NCBI GenBank assembly: GCA_028564705.1
Contig: JAPXFQ010000338.1
Location: forward strand, 1,302,001 to 1,366,000
Source of the DNA: Apricaphanius iberus
Taxonomy: Eukaryota; Chordata; Actinopteri; Cyprinodontiformes; Aphaniidae
Reading direction: 5' to 3'
Length of the DNA: 64,000 nt
Shown here: positions 11,841-23,088 of the stretch, one piece after another
How positions within the stretch are numbered: the first letter of the stretch is position 1
Layout of the letters: the number at the start of each line of letters is the position of its first letter
Translations under genes and position numbers: made by a program
The notes under the pieces: model-generated
Database searches by the model: none
What the model was told of the DNA's origin: nothing
Seen by the model: the letters and a program-made list of their open reading frames with translations, nothing else

Positions 11841-12769
11841 AAATGCCATCACTGTGCATTTGTAGAAGCCCTGAAAAGGGGAGTAAATAATAAAAGAGCG
11901 ACAGACATGCTACTTCCTGTGCTTAGACATGTATCGAGTTGCTCAATTCAACTCAAATACATACAGAGTGATCTCAAAGAAATAAAAACGCATGTTGTTG
12001 TCTTATCAGCAAGTTGGCATCACCGGCTTTTAGCTAGCAGCTACTTGTGGCTAAACCTCATTCAATAACAAAGCATAATCAACAGCGATGAAGTGTATTC
12101 ACAAACATTCAGTTAGTAAAATTACATCCAATAGTACATGTGTACTTATGTAAAAACCCTTGCCTGAAAAAGTATATGTATAATAAGAGCCTTGGACATG
12201 TTAATTTCTCTGCTCAGATGGCTCAGTCATGTATTGAATGAGGGAGAGGTGCTCGCTCTCTGCTATGCCTCACTAGCACTAGACTCCCATTGCTGGTCAC
12301 ATTTTATTATTACAGTTACTAAATTAAAATAGATACTAATACTAATCTAAAGCTGCTATACTGTTTTTTTCTTTTTTATAAGCTATCTTAAAAAATAAAC
12401 CCATTTACAGAGCACTCACCCCTCCAGTCAGCTATCACCCCTAGGCCACACCCTGTTGATTTGGGAACACGCATTGCCACAGAAGACCAGAGAGCGCAAA
12501 ACACCAGTTTCAGTTCACTCACCTGTCTTTTATTTTCATGTTTTTATTTTTTTTATTTTTCTCTTTTTAAACTCTACATTTTTAATCGTTATATTATTTT
12601 GTGTTAAAATGCTAACTTGTTTTAGACTACTGACAAACATCATCAGTATAAATGTTAACGAAAACATTTCCAGTAACATCTATTTAAATCGCTACGCTAT
12701 ACATATTGACATGCACTTTTCAGTTTACACAGTAATAAAGACATTTCAATCCATCACACTGTGAAAGGT
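11841..12769. other. No feature recognised
   Basis: This may include the body of the hAT fragment that begins at 11818. Nothing else is recognisable. Confidence 0.35.
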
Positions 12770-12910
12770 ATTTCAATGTTTTCAGTCAGTCAATCAATCA
12801 TACAAAGATTGCAACATGCTTCAAAGTGCTTTACAGATTAAGAATGAACCCACATATACGTTTTGTCACAAATATATTCAGTACATTCAGAGCCTCACAA
12901 ATTCTACTCA
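12770..12910. repeat. Short dispersed-repeat fragment
   Basis: CAGTCAGTCAATCAATCA followed by CTTCAAAGTGCTTTACAG is a familiar fish retroposon tail and low-complexity combination, similar to the SINE tail at 4808 and the repeat at 49455. The fragment is too short to classify. Confidence 0.4.
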
Positions 12911-13019
12911 GGTAGAGCTAAACGGCATACAATCCTGATAACTGCATCCTATTTTCATATACATTTATGTTGTTTTGATACTTTCATAAAATCAGCCGTG
13001 GAAAAAGTAATGATTAATC

Positions 13020-13640
13020 AAAAGCAGTAGGCCTGGGGCTTCCATCTGTTCCTCTCTTGGTGGGCGGTCGGCCCTGCGCTGGTCCGCCTGTGGTTCCTGT
13101 GCTCTGTGGGGCTCTGGATGCATGTGTCTCCTACCTCCTTCATGTCTGCGTCGATTCCTGTAGGACGGATTGACAGCTCTTTACACCAGCAATCAATCAG
13201 TTGCATGGGGAAACCTTATTCACACCTGCATGCTTACACACACACATAGGTGTGGGGACATTGGTGAGGACGGACATATCTTGAGCTGATGTTATCGTCA
13301 TTAGTTAGTTGGTACCAGGAGCTTACATTAACAACATTAGTGTTGTGTTCATTAATCCATTTTTGTGTGTAGTGAATGTGTAATTCTTAGTTCATATTAC
13401 TTGATCTGTTTTGTTAGTTTTGTTCTGTTCTATTGTTTGTTTTTGTTTATTTTGTTTTCCCACTTTTCTGCCGTCCAACAGAGGTGGAGGACATGGGTGT
13501 TTTCTTGTGTACTTTGTTTGCCTCCCTATCTTGTATCGTCAGTTCACACTTCTACCGGTCCTGTTTCTCTTCAACTTCTTTCTTTTTTCCTTCTTATCTC
13601 AATTTTGTGTCCATAACTTCAACAAATTAAACCCACAGTA
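13020..13640. repeat. Probable dispersed repeat, unclassified
   Basis: A GC-richer block (GGTCGGCCCTGCGCTGGTCC, GCTCTGTGGGGCTCTGGATG) is followed by pyrimidine-rich sequence. I recall the motif order (TCAATCAGTTGCATGG, ACACCTGCATGCTTACAC, AGGTGTGGGGACATTGG) as repetitive in fish genomes, but I cannot name the element. The overlapping F/L/C-rich ORFs at 13365-13641 come from the pyrimidine tract and are not proteins. Confidence 0.35.
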
Positions 13641-13671
13641 ATCACTGATAATGTTTTATCATACATATATA

Positions 13672-14205
13672 TTGTCGTGATTCATATTTTTTGGGGCTAC
13701 TTTATTTAAAAGTCTCGTATTGAATATGTTTATATAATCTTTAGTTAGTATTCAGAAAGTAAAAGTCTGTTTTAATTAGCTTGCATGATAGTAAAGAAAT
13801 GTTTTGTCAATTATTGTTTATGGGGGTAAGCTTTTAAGTCGTAAAACTCTAGGCTAAGTTTATTGCATGTTGTAAAAGTAGGATGCGGAGATAAGAAACA
13901 GAGTAGGGAGTAGACAGTCATAAACAGACCGGACGGTTACAGCGATAACTCAGGAAACCTTGAGAATAAACGTTTGGTGTAATAAAATCTAGGGGGAGGA
14001 GAATAGACATGTGAATACGTTCTTTGTTCTTCTTTAATAAAAATGGTACACCCCTGTATACGACGGTTCAGTTCAGTTCAACTCAGTTCTGACTGTTCCC
14101 CATCTGCAGATGTGTATGAGTGTGAAACAGAAATTCTGTGTCTGTGCATTATTTCTCTCTCTGTCTCTCAGCTCTGACTTTATTTTGGAAAACTCCCGCC
14201 GGGGT
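13672..14205 (+). mobile_element. Possible solo LTR with a primer-binding-site-like boundary
   Basis: The block begins with TG, contains AATAAA signals (near 13984 and 14036) and ends next to TGTTGGCGCCCC at about 14201-14212. TGGCGCCC is the opening of the primer-binding site used by retroelements primed with lysine-type tRNA. No second LTR and no gag or pol sequence is visible. The 3' LTR terminus lacks an obvious CA. This is inference from boundary motifs only. Confidence 0.25.
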
Positions 14206-14504
14206 AAATGTTGGCGCCCCTACACTCTCCGGAAGCGAGTGCCGATCGCATGGTAACTAGGAGCCAACAATATCAAGTGGAGTACTATAGCAAAGCTGTA
14301 ATGGTCTGCTTGAAAAAAACAAAAACAAAGCAGTAGGCCCTACTAGTTTTTGGTTAGTTTTGCATTTTCTAGCATTATAAATTAAATAAATAAATTACAA
14401 TTTTTAAACAAAAAAACATTTCTACCCCCTGATAATGATGAACAATACATAAGTCACTCATTCATATATGAAGCAGCCAAGAGGCCTAAAGTCTATAGTG
14501 GCAA

Positions 14505-14805
14505 GGTGCAGAACAAGGGCCCTGGTTGGATTCAATTCCCCAACTCCTGGGTGAGAGTCATAAAAGCTAAACAGTCAGCCAAAGGGATTTCCCTGTGGCC
14601 AGGCAGCCAGAGCGCATGATCAATCAGAGACATAGTGAAAGGAGCTCCAATTGAGCTCCTTGGTCCTCATTGAGCACCAAGGAGCTCAATGAGGACCCGG
14701 GCAAGATTCAATCCCTTGACTCCCTGGTGAGAGTCATATGTGTTATTTAGTCAGCCAAAGGGATGTCCCTGTGGCCAAGCAGCCAGCCAGGGTGCATGAA
14801 ACGTG
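14505..14805 (+). repeat. Diverged direct duplication, spacing about 170-180 bp
   Basis: TTGGATTCAATTCCCCAACTCC..GTGAGAGTCATA..CAGTCAGCCAAAGGGAT..CCCTGTGGCCAGGCAGCCAG (about 14525-14615) recurs as AAGATTCAATCCCTTGACTCC..GTGAGAGTCATA..AGTCAGCCAAAGGGATGTCC..GGCCAAGCAGCCAG (about 14703-14795). The hairpin at 14650-14690 lies between the copies. Confidence 0.75.
14650..14690. repeat. Perfect 15-bp inverted repeat with 11-nt loop
   Basis: ATTGAGCTCCTTGGT (14650-14664) is the exact reverse complement of ACCAAGGAGCTCAAT (14676-14690). The loop segment CCTCATTGAG (14665-14674) is itself complementary to CTCAATGAGG (14685-14694), giving an alternative 10-bp stem that excludes the first. Confidence 0.9.
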
Positions 14806-15940
14806 CAAATGTTTTCTGGTGTGTCTGCCTACCATTGCAATGATGTCTCTGGTCAATGACAGTTTATTTACTCTAGCTTGTGACTCAAATAAACTTGAGG
14901 AGCAATGGCTAACGGGGAGAAAGTTTTCATTCAGCTGGAAAGCTTTTGACTAGAGGTGAAGCTCATCGAACACTCTAAAAACATATGTGCAAAAACAAAC
15001 ATGGCGGTCTCTTTTGTTCCCCACATGTCCTGGTGTTCAAAATAGCCAAAGGACCATATTCAATAAACAGGCCAAGCAAAATTACGTGTCTAGGGCCTGA
15101 CATCGTTTATCAAGCATTCTTGTAAAAATTCTGTGTGCTCTCCCTTGCATTTGACAGATCGTTCAAAAATTGGGCTATACCCTGTTTGTGCTTGTATAGC
15201 TGTCGGAGAGCCTTTGCGTCAACGGATAATGGCTGTGTCTCTCCGCACCTCTGCTGACGGACAGGTTCAAACGATGCTTAATGGGTAACTCTAGAGCAGC
15301 TGCAGAGATCTGCAGCTCAGGTGGAAGAATCCAGTGATGGGACAACTATAAGCTGTGCCCTCTTTCAATATGCCCCTGTTGAATACAAAGCCATCAGCCG
15401 TCCTGTTTGCAGGTCGACACAAGCAACGTAAGCGATACAGAAACATAGGTCAGATACACACAATTTGTAATATCAATGTATATTATTATGAAGACGCAAT
15501 CATATTCATATGTTGGAATGTTCCAGCCAAAGTCCAGATGTAAAATGTTTTCAGATTAAAATTTTTAAAAGCATTTAAAAACCATGTAGAATTATACCTC
15601 CATTTTTCAGTGACTGCATGTGCTTGCAGTATTTTTTATGATGGTACCCCATCAATTCAAATGACATTTAAATTTGTACTGTGTACAAAATACAACACAA
15701 GTTCTGTTTTTGCAACTGTTATGATTATTTAAAGGTCTCATTTACCGGTGTTTTATTTTTCCATGTTCTCTGGGATGAAAGAATTCCCTCTGATTATTTA
15801 TGTGAAAAAAAATCCTTCTCACTATTTTCTTATTTCAGATAGAGCGGCAGTGGGCACAGCGAAAAAGTCCGGTGTGGGGCCTTGCTTATTAAGATTAATG
15901 ACATGCAAGTTTCTCTCCTCGGATATGCGTACTGCAATAC

Positions 15941-16275
15941 AACTCTCTCATTATTTCGGTTTACTAAAATCAGAAAACTGTAAAGTGAAACCTAAATACT
16001 GTCTGTATTTAACCTTAGATGGAGTTTATGACGCAGTTTAGGCTGATTTCCCAAACAAGACCACAGGGCCACTACCGGGCTAACACTGAGCCTTTATCAG
16101 GATGATTCGGCCTCCAGAGCTCTAGTCTTCTGTATGCCACATGTCCACCAGTTGGACAGGGATTTAGTACTGTGCATTTCCCTCTTTGCCACTGAAGTAA
16201 AGATTATGTTTTTCTTTAACTCCGCTTAGTAATATGCTTAAATTCAGTGGGTCGTCTCGTCTGATCTGCGGTCAT
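15941..16275 (-). pseudogene. Decayed 5' part of the 28S rRNA gene
   Basis: On the minus strand the sequence starts at about 16275 with GACCGCAGATCAGACGAGAC, then GACCCACTGAATTTAAGCAT, ATTACTAAGCGGAG, which is the conserved beginning of eukaryotic large-subunit rRNA. It continues in order with GGACATGTGGCATACAGAAG, a GCCGGTAGTGGCC-type block, TTGTTTGGGAAATCAGCC and AAACTCCATCTAAGGTTAAA. Many changes are CpG to TpG or CpA, and variable D1 segments are shortened, so it is not a functional rRNA. Similarity fades below about 15941, although decayed sequence may reach 15845. No 5.8S or 18S part was recognised. Confidence 0.9.
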
Positions 16276-16587
16276 AAACTATTTGAATCAAGCACCCCCT
16301 CCCTGCCCACTGACGAGCGGGTAGGCACAAGGTGAGCTCCATAGGCTGGGAGATTTAGCTGCTGATGTACTAACTGGTTGGAAGGTTAGGTTTGAGAATA
16401 ATCAAACAAGCTACATTTGTAGGTGGATGTGGTCACTGATATTAGCGTTTTAGTCAAGGTAGTATATTTCATAGTCATGGCACAATTTAACACAATACTT
16501 AAAAAGTGAAACATTGGGTGAGTAATTTATTTTTTACTTACAGTCGCCTGGGAACTGGTGTTCCACCTTTTGGTACAGATAATGGTT

Positions 16588-16896
16588 TTAAATACAGCTT
16601 TGAGGCAACGCCAGTACTGTAAGGTCCGTAGGTATAAAGTCACTGTTGTCAAAGTGGCTAATCAAATTCCTAACTGAGCGGTGCATTTTCCCAGTGGTGC
16701 TCCAAAAACAAATTCCAACCATTCCTTCATTGGCTCCTCTTCCGTGGGTTAAAACAATGTTATCTCCATAAATACTGGACATTGTCTGTGGTGTTGTTGA
16801 GTGGTTGTCCCCACATTCAAACTCTCCGTGACTGAGAAGTTGATGTGTAATAACTTGAAAGGATAAAACTTCAGATTTGGAAAACTCATCAATCAT
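16588..16896 (-). other. Unrecognised 102-codon ORF, possible exon or protein fossil
   Basis: This reading frame has a balanced amino-acid composition unlike the F/L/K-rich chance ORFs nearby (MIDEFSKSEVLSFQVITHQL at the start, a stretch GDNIVLTHGRGANEGMVGIC in the middle). The frame stays open upstream for about 18 further codons before a stop. A GTAAGT donor-like hexamer lies just downstream on the minus strand (16545-16550), but the frame hits TAA before it. I recognise no domain. It could be a chance ORF, a decayed transposon gene, or a diverged exon. Confidence 0.2.
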
Positions 16897-16899
16897 CGT

Positions 16900-18350
16900 C
16901 TTTAGTCTTGGGTATTCTTGAAATGGAGGCAGACTTTGTTACGTGTTCTCTTTGCATAATCTCTGGATCGCAGTTGCAGCACATTTAATCATTCTAATCC
17001 TAGAAAATTAAATTATGAAATTGTTTATCAGTGGTCAGACGCAACTGAATAATGCAAGCTCCTAAACAACAATGTCTCACTTTGTAGTCTGTCTGAGCCA
17101 GCTCTGTCATTGAATTCATAACAAAAATAATCAAAACAGTTTTTAACAGGCCTTCATAGCATAGCTGGATTTATTTTGAGAATAAATTTGTCACAAGTAG
17201 GATTTCTTTACCAAATAGGTGAATTATAAAGGCATATAGTTGCACTAAATGTAATTTAGGGGGATCACAATACTGGAGGAGTGTTTTTTTTATTTTATTG
17301 AAACAGTTTTTCCCATCTTTATTTTAACAGTGTGTACTTATTTTGTAACTCAATTACAAAATATAAAAAATAAAAAGTTTTGTGAGCCTTTTTATCCTCG
17401 GTTTTGATACAAATACATTATTTTAGGAATGACATAATATCTCATTGAAAGAAACTGTAACTTGCTTTTTCAAATTTCTTCGGATTAACTGTTTATTTTC
17501 TTTGCCAGGAATAGTATACTTTGTTAGGGCAGGAATCTTACTGCAAGTAAACAAACAGTACTGTCTGCACTAAACATGGTTCTTCTGATTAGAACCAACC
17601 CATTATCAGTGTAAACCAGTCCTCAGAAGAAGAAGAAAAAGTTATCCTAAACGTATTTTTGTCTCCGGATTTTTGTGCTTGGAAGGGTAATTCTAGGTCT
17701 TCTTTTATTCTATTTCAGTGAAATTTGATGAGATCTGATGTGGTTACTGATCAGTGGTGTTTTGAGAAGGAAACTCCCTTGGTGGTTCTTGGCTTCCTCT
17801 GAGAGTTGGAATGAAGTTCTAAAAAAGAAAACCTTATCCCATAATTACAAGACAGACATGAAACAGGTCACAAAAAGGACAGACACGAATCTAATATCAA
17901 AAACATGATTCATACAGTGAAACAGAAGAAGAGTTCATCAGAAACATAACGTTTTCTTAACGTTGTTTTCTCTTGTTGCTGTGGTCTGACCATTTACATG
18001 GCGCTTTGCGTTTTTTAAAGATGAATGCAGATCCTGAAAAAAATTGTATTAAGAATCCTGCTTAGATTATGCAAAACCTTATAAAGAACACAGGTTTCAA
18101 AAACTGCATTAGTGAAATAATAATAATAATCTAAATTGCCCTGAGATGTGAATATGCATGTATAGTTTGTCCTGTGTTGCTTTGTGACAGACGGGCAACC
18201 TTACCACGATCTACCCGGCATCTCGCCTAATGATAGCTTGAGATAAGCACCAGCTCCCACGTGACCCTGCAAGGATAAGTGGGTAAAAACAATGAAAGGA
18301 TGGTTTTCATATCAACGTGCAAACACAGGTTCCTTTTGGCTGCCCTAGAT
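16900..18350. other. No feature recognised
   Basis: AT-rich single-copy-looking sequence, with a short AAT run at 18117-18131. I saw no coding motifs. Confidence 0.45.
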
Positions 18351-18650
18351 CAGTGTTAATTTTGACAGGAAATATAAATTTAGTTTTATTCTTAGTCTTT
18401 TCCCTAAAATTAATTTCAGTTTTAGCCCAATTTTAGTCAACGAAAATAACCGGCAATTTTTTAGTCGACAAGAATAACCAGCACTTTTAGACGACAAAAC
18501 TGTACTTATATTGCAAGAATTCTACGCACAAGTACAAATTTATAAATGCCACACAATGCGTAGAATTGTTCCTACGCTCGGAATACGCACTGATCTGTGC
18601 GTAAGTACAGTTGATAAATGAGGGCACTGAATTCCAAATGCCTAGTCTGA
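18351..18650. repeat. Dispersed repeat fragments (TAGTCGAC type and AAGTACA type)
   Basis: AGTGTTAATTTTGACAGG..TTAGTTTTATTCTTAG..TTTTAGTCAACGAAAATAA..TTTTTAGTCGACAAGAATAA is a well-known style of fish DNA-element sequence. Just downstream CAAGTACAAATTTATAAATG and TAAGTACAGTTGATAAATGA form a loose direct pair (18531 and 18603). Boundaries are not definable by eye. Confidence 0.4.
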
Positions 18651-21600
18651 GGGAACAGAGTTCATGTACAAAAAACAATTCAAAATTAATGAGAATCCAA
18701 CTCATAAACACCAAGAGGGAAGAGGCTGAGCAACGGTCAAAAAACAGTCAAGGTCTAATCAGAAGGATAAAAATAAAACAATAACAAATGAGTCAGACTG
18801 CAAAACTGAAATTGGGCTGAAGATGATCTGGCAGAGGGCTGAAATAAAACAGGTGAGCTTTATGGGAACCAGAACAGGTGTTAACAGTCCAGTTATCAGA
18901 GAAAGGGTAAATGGTGCATTCACAGTTAACTCGGAAAACAGAGATATCATCTTCAACTTTTACAGTGGAACATGAAGTTAAGTATTTTAGTCCCTGATAT
19001 CTATGTCTAGTGTGGATGTCAAGGCCAGTGGCCCCCTTCCAAACATTGCTCTGAGTTGCAATACCAGCACGACCAGCATTTTACCATTGTGACATTGTGG
19101 TTTTTACATTCTGTCGCATTCTACCCCCTCAGCTATATTTCATCTCCTTTTTGCATGCAACTTTAAATTATGAACCCCTGTGATGTGAAAAATAGCATTA
19201 CATAGTCTAGGCATGTATTCCTTTTCTGCTACACACAGTTTTGAGATAGGAAAAAGCCTGAGGACACAAAAGGTTAACAAAGTGTGTTACCAGCTATTAA
19301 ACAAGGTGGCAGTTCTGCAGTCACATAAGAAGCCAGGGGAAACATTAGGTGTGATGATTGCTCTGCATGGTCATATAACAGCCAAGGAATATGATGGCAT
19401 TTAATGGACGTATCCCATGGTGCAAAAACAGTTCGCCTATGATATTGCTGTAATCTGCGTTTGCGTCAGGAGGGAAAGTGAAATCCATTCAAAGGTGGTT
19501 TGCTAAAGACTCGCATGACATTAAATGTATGCTTTTCCTTTTATTATGGTGATTTAAATACATTTTAACTTCTAGTCAAAGCAGATTTTCCCACTAGGCG
19601 CTTTCAGAAGAATCAGAAGAACATATATTGGAAACAGAGGCTTAGAAACAGTGATGGTTTCTGCATAAATGGTGCCCTGGGCAACTATGCGGGCAACTAA
19701 GTTGGGTTTAACCAAGTAAGCCCAATGTGCAAAAAAATGGCTGAAAGGTATATAGATTGACATAGAAATGGGATTTGTTTGTGGTGATATGTTTTTTTTC
19801 CTGTAATCAGTAGAACTTTACTGTATTTTTAGAGGTCAGTGATGCAAAGAGGAGTTCCTTGGTAACTGAAGACTGGTTTTGAAGATTGGTTTTATTTTAC
19901 TATAAAAAAATTGGTTTAGCAATTAATTGGTTCATTCATACAGAAAATCCTTCTGACCAACTCTGACTCATTTATAATAACGGTAAATAATGTGTTATTA
20001 ATAATGTGTTGTGATCCCTAATCCCATTTTAGGCAACCCTCTTGAGGTCATGACCCTGGCTTTGGGTAAGACTTCCTTAATGCATCACAAAGACATTTAA
20101 AAACTTGCTAAAGCAAAAACACAGGACTTGTTTGACTTGCCAGTTTTAAAACATGAAATGTTTCAAGAACAATTTATCCTTATCTATGGTGGGGTAATGT
20201 GTTTATTTAGTGGCTCAAGATTTTTGTCCTCCGAGGGAGGCTTTTATTGTGAAACAACTCATCTGCGAGAAGTGTCAAGCTTCATTAGTGTGACTGTGAA
20301 GTTTGTTGCAAACTACTAACAACAGCTTGAAACTATCTAAAGTGGTGAAAATCAGTGTATTTTAAAATTCCTCTCATGGTAGATTCTGCCTTCAACCTCC
20401 ATTGATTTCAGATGGATAGACTAATACAAATATGTTGTGTAAATGTAAAAGTTTACCTCTAACCATATTTATATCTCTTTCCGTACCACTGCAGAGATCT
20501 CCCTGGTACTAAATCATAGGATCTGGGTCTTTTTTATGATCAGTGCTGGTAGTGCATAATATTTACATGATCAAAACTTGTACATTAGATAAAATGCAAT
20601 GATTCATTGGACACAATAAAGACTTGAGGGATGGCTAAGAAATTTGGTTGAACTATTTTTCAGGTCTAGAAAAGTAAGAAAAAGGACAAAGTTTGTGTTT
20701 ACAGACTTTATTACCTATTCCATGCTTTCCATCCATCCATCCCTCATCTTTTCCCATTTAATCATGTTTAACATCCTTCCATCCATTCCTTTGCGAGTTT
20801 TCCACCTCTCTTTTCATCCATCTTCCAGCAAACTATTAGATTCATCACACTGTTTTAACATTGCCCCGTACAGAAATAAATTTTGTTGAACTATACGAAG
20901 CATTTATTTTTATCCTTCAGAAATTAGAGAACAATGAAGAGTAAACTAATCTAATCTGACTCACGAAAGCTACAGCATATCTTAATGGAGCCCTATCATT
21001 ACATGACTTAATGATTCACCTAAAAGGCAGAGTTCCAACAACAGAAAATCTTCTGTTTCTTCTCGAACGGTGGCTCTAGTTTGAGTGTGACACATGGGGC
21101 CAAGAGGTGTGTGGACCTTTGCTAAAGATTGTTGTAGTGGTGTGATATCAGTGGATTTTATCTCAGTCCAAACAGAGCTTTCTTTCCAAGCAGTGAGAGA
21201 ATTTACAGGATAGAGCTGTGGGCAGGCGGAGGGACAGAGGGCAACATTCAAACACTATTGATTTTTCTCTGCAGGTTAAGAAAGAACTGTAGCTTCTCTC
21301 TCTGGTCAGTGAAAATAAGTCCTTTGTTCTGCATTTTAAATTCTCACTCTTTGCATGAGGACTACACAAACTTTCTTTTATTTTTCTTTCAGTAATTCTT
21401 ACTATCAGTAATGCAATCATTCATCAAGCAGAAGTGAAATTACCAAACTTGATTGTGCCTGTGTCACCTTGACAAAAACCGAATCAGGTTGTGCCTGGAG
21501 ACAAAGCATCTAAATACAATTTAACTTTTTAAAGACTTTGAAATTAGGTTGTGTCAGGAAAGCTCTTATAGTCTCCTTCAAAGTGTTTTGAAGCTAGATT

Positions 21601-23088
21601 TACACTTTAGAGAAAATCCCTTCAGTGACTAATCCGTCTAAGACAGTGAAACAGATAAAGAGGGTCCTGTGGAAGTTTATTCAGTGGACCAAAGCAGTAA
21701 CGCTTGTCACTTCTTATGGCACTCTGCTACAGACAGCACTCATCTTTAGGCTGGGAAATGTTTAGTGAGTCGAACCCCAACCAGGCACCATTCACTTGCA
21801 GATGCTGCTGAGAAAACCTAGAATTCACTCCTCGTAGAGAGAGGAAGCAGATGTTTGCATTTCAATAGAGACAGAACAGGGAGGGTGTTGCAGCTGCTTC
21901 AGTACAGAGTACAGTATACGGCACAGGTGGATGTACTCTCGTTTCATCTCTGGGGCATTTTGATCTGGATGCCTTAAAATGCCAGGTGTTTCAAAATCCC
22001 CATTGCAGTCTGTACACATCTGTGTTCAACATTACAGTATTTTTTTTGTTTTTTACTGAGACTCAGAAGACTAGTTCTTGTTTTAACAATACTAAAGAGT
22101 TGACTTTGACAAAATTGTTCCAAAGGATCAATAATTTTTTCAGACAAATACACCAGTTACTAGTTGTCTGTTACTAATTGACTTTTTGTCAATGTCCAAG
22201 TTGTTTAAACAACACTTTACAACAAAAATGTTGTATCAATGTGCTGCTCTGCGAGAAAAAAATGATTAATAGTAGTAGTCAAACTGATAAAAAGACACAG
22301 ACATGAAAAAATAAATGTTTAAAATACATAGAAATGTATAAATAAACGTATTTCAAATATAAAGATATAGTTAATTCAAAAGTCCAAGTACAGAGGTGAC
22401 TCTTTAAAAGCACCTTAAAAGTCTGGAGATTTGGGGTAGCATTTTTATGTATCGATAGATGACTTCACAGTTTGGGTGTTGCACAAACAGTACCTCTACT
22501 TTGCTGGTTTGACCTCAAAACATTAAGAGGAGCTGGTTGTTTGACCTTAAAGTTGTGAATGTCACCCCAAATAGTTTAAACACCAAACATACCTATATGC
22601 ATTAAAACGCACAGTTGAAACTGTCTTTGCACTACCGAGGAGCTGGCAGGGTCCATGTGATACTGGTAATAAGTCTATAGATTTTAAATTGGTGGCACCC
22701 TGCACAAGGATATGTGCCTAGATATTTTGGCTTCCGTCATTTTATTTTATTTTGAATATTTTAGATATGCTCTACAAAAAATATACATAAATGGATACTA
22801 CACAGGCATAAATGGATACATTTTTCGTGAGTAATTTGGAGTCACATTCCACAGAAAAATTCATGAATTACTAAATCCTCAAATACTGATTAGCACATAT
22901 GGGCCACTATACTGGTGAAATGGACTGTTACTAGATTAAGTTGACTTTTTATCTTCACTTACAAAACAAACTTATTTATTTTCTATGACTGAGTCCTGCA
23001 TCAGATTGTTCAGGTGAAATCAGAGACTATCAGAAGTGGTAATTATACGTGTGTTCTTCCTTCGGATTTCCTTTCTTATTGATTTTCT
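18651..23088. other. No gene or mobile element recognised
   Basis: About 4.4 kb of mostly single-copy-looking DNA. There is a short CATC run at 20730-20745. The overlapping minus-strand ORFs at 20982-21420 show no known motif. Confidence 0.45.

Larger units (their letters stand above)
14468..15370 (+). mobile_element. Tc1-like transposase fragment, apparently interrupted by about 0.8 kb
   Basis: GAAGCAGCCAAGAGGCCT (14470-14487) and GGTAACTCTAGAGCAGCTG (from 15283), followed by GCAGCTCAGGTGGAAGAATC and GACAACTATAAGC, are adjacent blocks in one fish Tc1 transposase family, roughly EAAKRPMVTLEELQRS. Here they are about 796 bp apart. The intervening DNA holds a diverged direct duplication and a hairpin and shows no clear TIRs or target duplication. 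The left block is short, so chance similarity is possible. Confidence 0.5.

Noticed and set aside
13365..13641. Three overlapping F/L/C-rich ORFs resembling membrane proteins
   Set aside because: They arise from a T/C-rich tract read in three frames. Hydrophobicity is a by-product of the base composition.
16541..16556. Plus-strand splice acceptor (TTTTTACTTACAG) suggesting an exon
   Set aside because: No open, domain-bearing frame follows on the plus strand; the same bases read as a donor on the minus strand. Motifs of this strength are common by chance.
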